Below are positions 61,469 to 64,000 of a stretch of 64,000 nucleotides of DNA, piece after piece (the stretch's first letter is position 1; every line of letters starts with the position of its first letter). The position numbers and the translations under genes are program-made. The notes beneath the pieces were generated by a model that searched no databases, was not told the DNA's origin, and saw only the letters and a program-made list of their open reading frames with translations. This stretch comes from Corylus avellana (Eukaryota > Streptophyta > Magnoliopsida > Fagales > Betulaceae): the NCBI RefSeq assembly GCF_901000735.1, contig NC_081549.1:3234942-3298941 (forward strand), in the 5' to 3' direction.

Positions 61469-61738
61469 AAAAAATAGTGAAAAAGGGTTGCTAGAGTTGG
61501 CACCTCACGCCAACCAAAAAAAAAAAAAATTTAACAAGCAACAACATCACACCTGAAAATACAGTTTACCGGTAATTATTTTTTGAGAAGTATTTTATGA
61601 TTTGTTTTGAAACATCTGAAAATTTGTTTGAATAATTGATATTTGAGGAGAATTTTTGACATTTGATTTTGAAAATTTTGGCAAACAAAACATTGGGAAC
61701 TTCGGGTACATCGATCTAATAAGTGCAGTTAATTAAAT

Positions 61739-62032
61739 TTAAAAACTTCTTCTTCTGATCTTCTTTCTGGGTTTGACTACACTAATGATGGATTGACTAA
61801 TTTCATTTTTCAACTTCCATGTAATTCTTAGACAGCGTTGTCTATTTTTAATTTCCACATACATTTCGCAATTTTCATTTTCTTGGACAAGATTGTTTGA
61901 TTTTCTGGTTGCCGCCCTTCGCTTTGCAGTGAATGCGGCGAACTGGTCCCTGAGAAGCTGCTCGACCTTGCCTACTTGCTCCCTCATGATCTGGTCCAAC
62001 TGTTGGGTGAAGAATTGATTCAAATGGTCCAT
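61739..62032 (-). CDS. Hypothetical 97-codon open frame, charged/coiled-coil-like
   Basis: Starts MDHLNQFFTQQLDQIMREQV and continues glutamine- and lysine-rich (VEQLLRDQFAAFTAKRRAAT), a helical profile. I do not recognise a family. It lies in the insertion that splits copy 1 of the local repeat, so it may be a retroelement leftover. Whether it is expressed cannot be judged. Confidence 0.25.
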   Translation of the reverse strand: MDHLNQFFTQQLDQIMREQVGKVEQLLRDQFAAFTAKRRAATRKSNNLVQENENCEMYVEIKNRQRCLRITWKLKNEISQSIISVVKPRKKIRRRSF

Positions 62033-62226
62033 GCTTTTATCGATGTGAGCAATGATCGCATCAATAAAAGAAAGCCGTGTCCATATAATTGGATACAGAT
62101 TCTCAATAAATGAAGATTATTACGGAGCGGTACAAAAAGACAAGAACAAATGAATGTGATCCCATGAAAAACGCCTCCATATGGGGTATATAAAATAAAT
62201 TAAGATGCGGCTATTGATAACACTAG

Positions 62227-62600
62227 CTAGAAAGTTGATGGATGTGAGTGTTATTGTAAGGGAAAGGTATGGGTAAGGTCTTTGCATCAATGTGCTTGTC
62301 TCTTCCGTATATCACCAACCCAACAATGGCGGAGGCTTATGCGACTTGGAATGCAATATTTTTGGCAGACATTTAGACCTACAAAATGTTATTTTGGAAG
62401 GTGATGTCTTGGAGATTGTTAATGATTTTTAGTTAAAAGACCAATTGTAGTAGACATACGATACATTGATTGAAGATGTAAATATTGTTTTGCACAGTTT
62501 CTGATCTTGAGTCATGATGCACACAAAAAGTGAAGTAAATATAGCAGTACATCTGTTGGTAAAGGGGGCGCTCAAAACACAATTTTATTTGTAAAGTTGT
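62227..62600 (+). pseudogene. Broken RNase H-like (RVT_3) domain, copy 1
   Basis: Pieces in shifting frames: GVSVIVRERYG, then DLQNVILEGDVLEIVNDF, then SEVNIAVHLLVKGAL. They match plant LINE-type RNase H (GVVIRDxxGxV, LGLxDVILEGDSLxVVNAL, AAHLLAKxA). Interrupted by several stops. Homologous to 63700-64000. Confidence 0.65.
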
Positions 62601-63290
62601 ACATGCTAAAAGTTGTAATGAACTTATTTTGAACGGTCTTGCCTCTTATTCGAACAAATAAATTTCATAAAAATTCTTTCACATTTATTATTTAAATTGC
62701 TAACAATTCAAGCCATCTGGTACCGATTATCACACCAAAAGGCATGGGCGCACCTCCGGGTTGGTGATATCTTTCATGCTCCTAGCTATACAGGAATTGA
62801 CAAGGAGTGGGGGGTGCATGGGGCATATGGTTTGAAGGCTTAGCTACTGTTTCTGGGGAAATAAAAGCCTCATCTATGCAATGCAATAATGCGTGCATGC
62901 ACCTACCAAAAGATAAACCGTAATACGAACCGATTAGTTCTTATCTTTCTATCTCGAAGCCAACTTGTGGCACTGACTACAAATTGGTGGCTGTCAATTG
63001 AATAATCTTTAATGTGATCAATCCAAAATTATTAAATTTAAAATTTACTAATTTTAAATTTTAGCCTAATATGTTAGTCACCTTGAGTCCCATTGATGTC
63101 CTGTGGGACGAGTGTTAAGCTATAGTTCCGTTGGTCTTGAGGGAGCGCCCGTGGTATCCACCGTCTAGGTCTCTCTTGAGCGATGCCTCACGGATTGGTA
63201 TTACTATGGTCACACCTAAGTAGGATAGCTACGATTGACCTCCATTTCTATCTTTTTTATCTTAAAAAATAAAAAATCAAAAATCAAAAA
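62601..63290. other. Spacer between the two repeat copies, no gene seen
   Basis: AT-rich with a moderately GC-richer patch (63085-63200). No coding or RNA gene recognised. Confidence 0.5.
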
Positions 63291-63296
63291 ACATAC

Positions 63297-64000
63297 AAAG
63301 GTCTAGTTGCCTAGGTAATCATTCCAAACTTCCAAGCAAGCCAACCCCAAATTAATAGCCTTTTATTGTTATCTGAGAGCGACCAAGTAATAGCATGTGC
63401 TCATGCACCTCACATCATCATTTACAAACCCATGGGTAAATACCACCATTATACATATATTCCATCAACCTGGAGCCGTATCTTCTCTTAAAATATAATC
63501 TTCATCAATTAAGAAGAAAACCATATTGCCCATATAATTGGATAGAGATTCTCAATAAATGAGGATTATTACGGGGCACTACAAAAAGATAAGAAGTAGG
63601 GGGTAAGAAAACAAATGAATGTCATCCCAGAGTGGAAAGTGCCTCTAGAATCTAGATAGTGTATATAAAATAAATTGAAATGCCGCTATTGATAAGACTA
63701 GAAAGTTGATGGGTGTCGGTGTTATTGTAAGGGACGGTATGGGTAAGGTCTTGGCATCAATATGCATGTCTCTTCCTATGTCATCGACTCAACAATGGCG
63801 GAGGTTTATGTGGTTTGGAAGACAATATTTTTTTGGCAGAGATCTGGGCCTACAAAATGTTATTTTAGAAGGTGATACCCTGGAGATTGTTAATGCTTTT
63901 CAGTTGAAAGACCAACTGTGGTAGAGATATGGTACATTGATTGAAGATGCGTAGATTATTTTGCACAGATTCCAATCTTAGGTCATGATGTAGACAAAAA
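63297..64000 (+). repeat. Copy 2 of the diverged duplication, with RNase H-like remnant, cut by the window end
   Basis: Contiguous version of the repeat. From about 63700 it encodes MMGVGVIVRDGMGKVLASIC, then in the same frame LGLQNVILEGDTLEIVNAFQ, clear RVT_3 motifs. The middle part is frameshifted and a TAG stop follows LKDQLW. It continues past the window. Confidence 0.7.

Larger units (their letters stand above)
59202..62600 (+). repeat. Copy 1 of a diverged duplication, interrupted by a ~2.7-kb insertion
   Basis: 59202-59345 matches 63297-63455, for example the shared string TGTTATCTGAGAGCGACCAA. 62071-62540 matches 63525-64000. In copy 2 these two parts are separated by only about 70 bp, so the segment of about 59350-62070 was inserted in copy 1 or deleted from copy 2. 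Confidence 0.8.

Overview
The window is nuclear DNA from a eudicot plant. It is AT-rich, its genes are split by GT-AG introns, its intergenic DNA is full of MITEs, SINEs and LINE remnants, and every recognisable protein is a plant nuclear gene. I cannot name the species; the gene content and order suggest a rosid-like dicot. All exon boundaries below were read by eye from splice sites, with reading-frame phase checked exon to exon.

Layout from left to right. (1) <715-4908, plus: 3' part of a circularly permuted mitochondrial DAR GTPase (DGP2/Mtg1 type). (2) 5691-6448: a non-autonomous element with ~100-bp terminal inverted repeats whose interior is a broken piece of an Aux/IAA gene (Pack-MULE-like). 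(3) 6799-10024, plus: tubulin-folding cofactor B. (4) about 11815-21842, minus: condensin I subunit CAP-D2 in 17 exons. (5) 22853-22999, plus: a 48-residue predicted membrane protein divergent from CAP-D2. (6) 25362-27330, minus: a 5'-truncated, decayed LINE. (7) 28776-28875: a 100-N assembly gap. (8) 28876-37199: a nearly perfect repeat of 20448-28775, so items 5 and 6 and the start of CAP-D2 appear twice. The end of the left contig equals the start of the right contig, so this is almost certainly an unmerged contig overlap or haplotig and not a biological duplication. (9) 37767-39731, plus: intronless PLS-class E+ PPR protein, orthologous to Arabidopsis At2g35030. (10) 44451-45644, plus: glutaredoxin-like/CxxC zinc-finger protein with a myristoylation-type N terminus. 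(11) 49526-53979, plus: NRPE5-like subunit of RNA polymerase V. (12) 55604-58612, plus: augmin subunit 1 (AUG1/HAUS1). (13) 59200-64000: no intact gene; MITEs and two diverged copies of one repeat carrying broken RNase H domains.

The genes are independent housekeeping loci, not a pathway. Two themes recur: cytoskeleton and mitosis (TFCB, CAP-D2, AUG1) and organelle RNA or ribosome biology (DGP2, PPR). The order CAP-D2, small membrane protein, GRX-like, NRPE5, AUG1 combines, from my memory of Arabidopsis locus numbers, the blocks At3g57060-57080 and At2g41330-41350, with the PPR gene intercalated. I saw no novel multi-gene system. The most notable observations are the false duplication across the gap, the Aux/IAA-carrying element, and the conserved-looking 48-residue gene.
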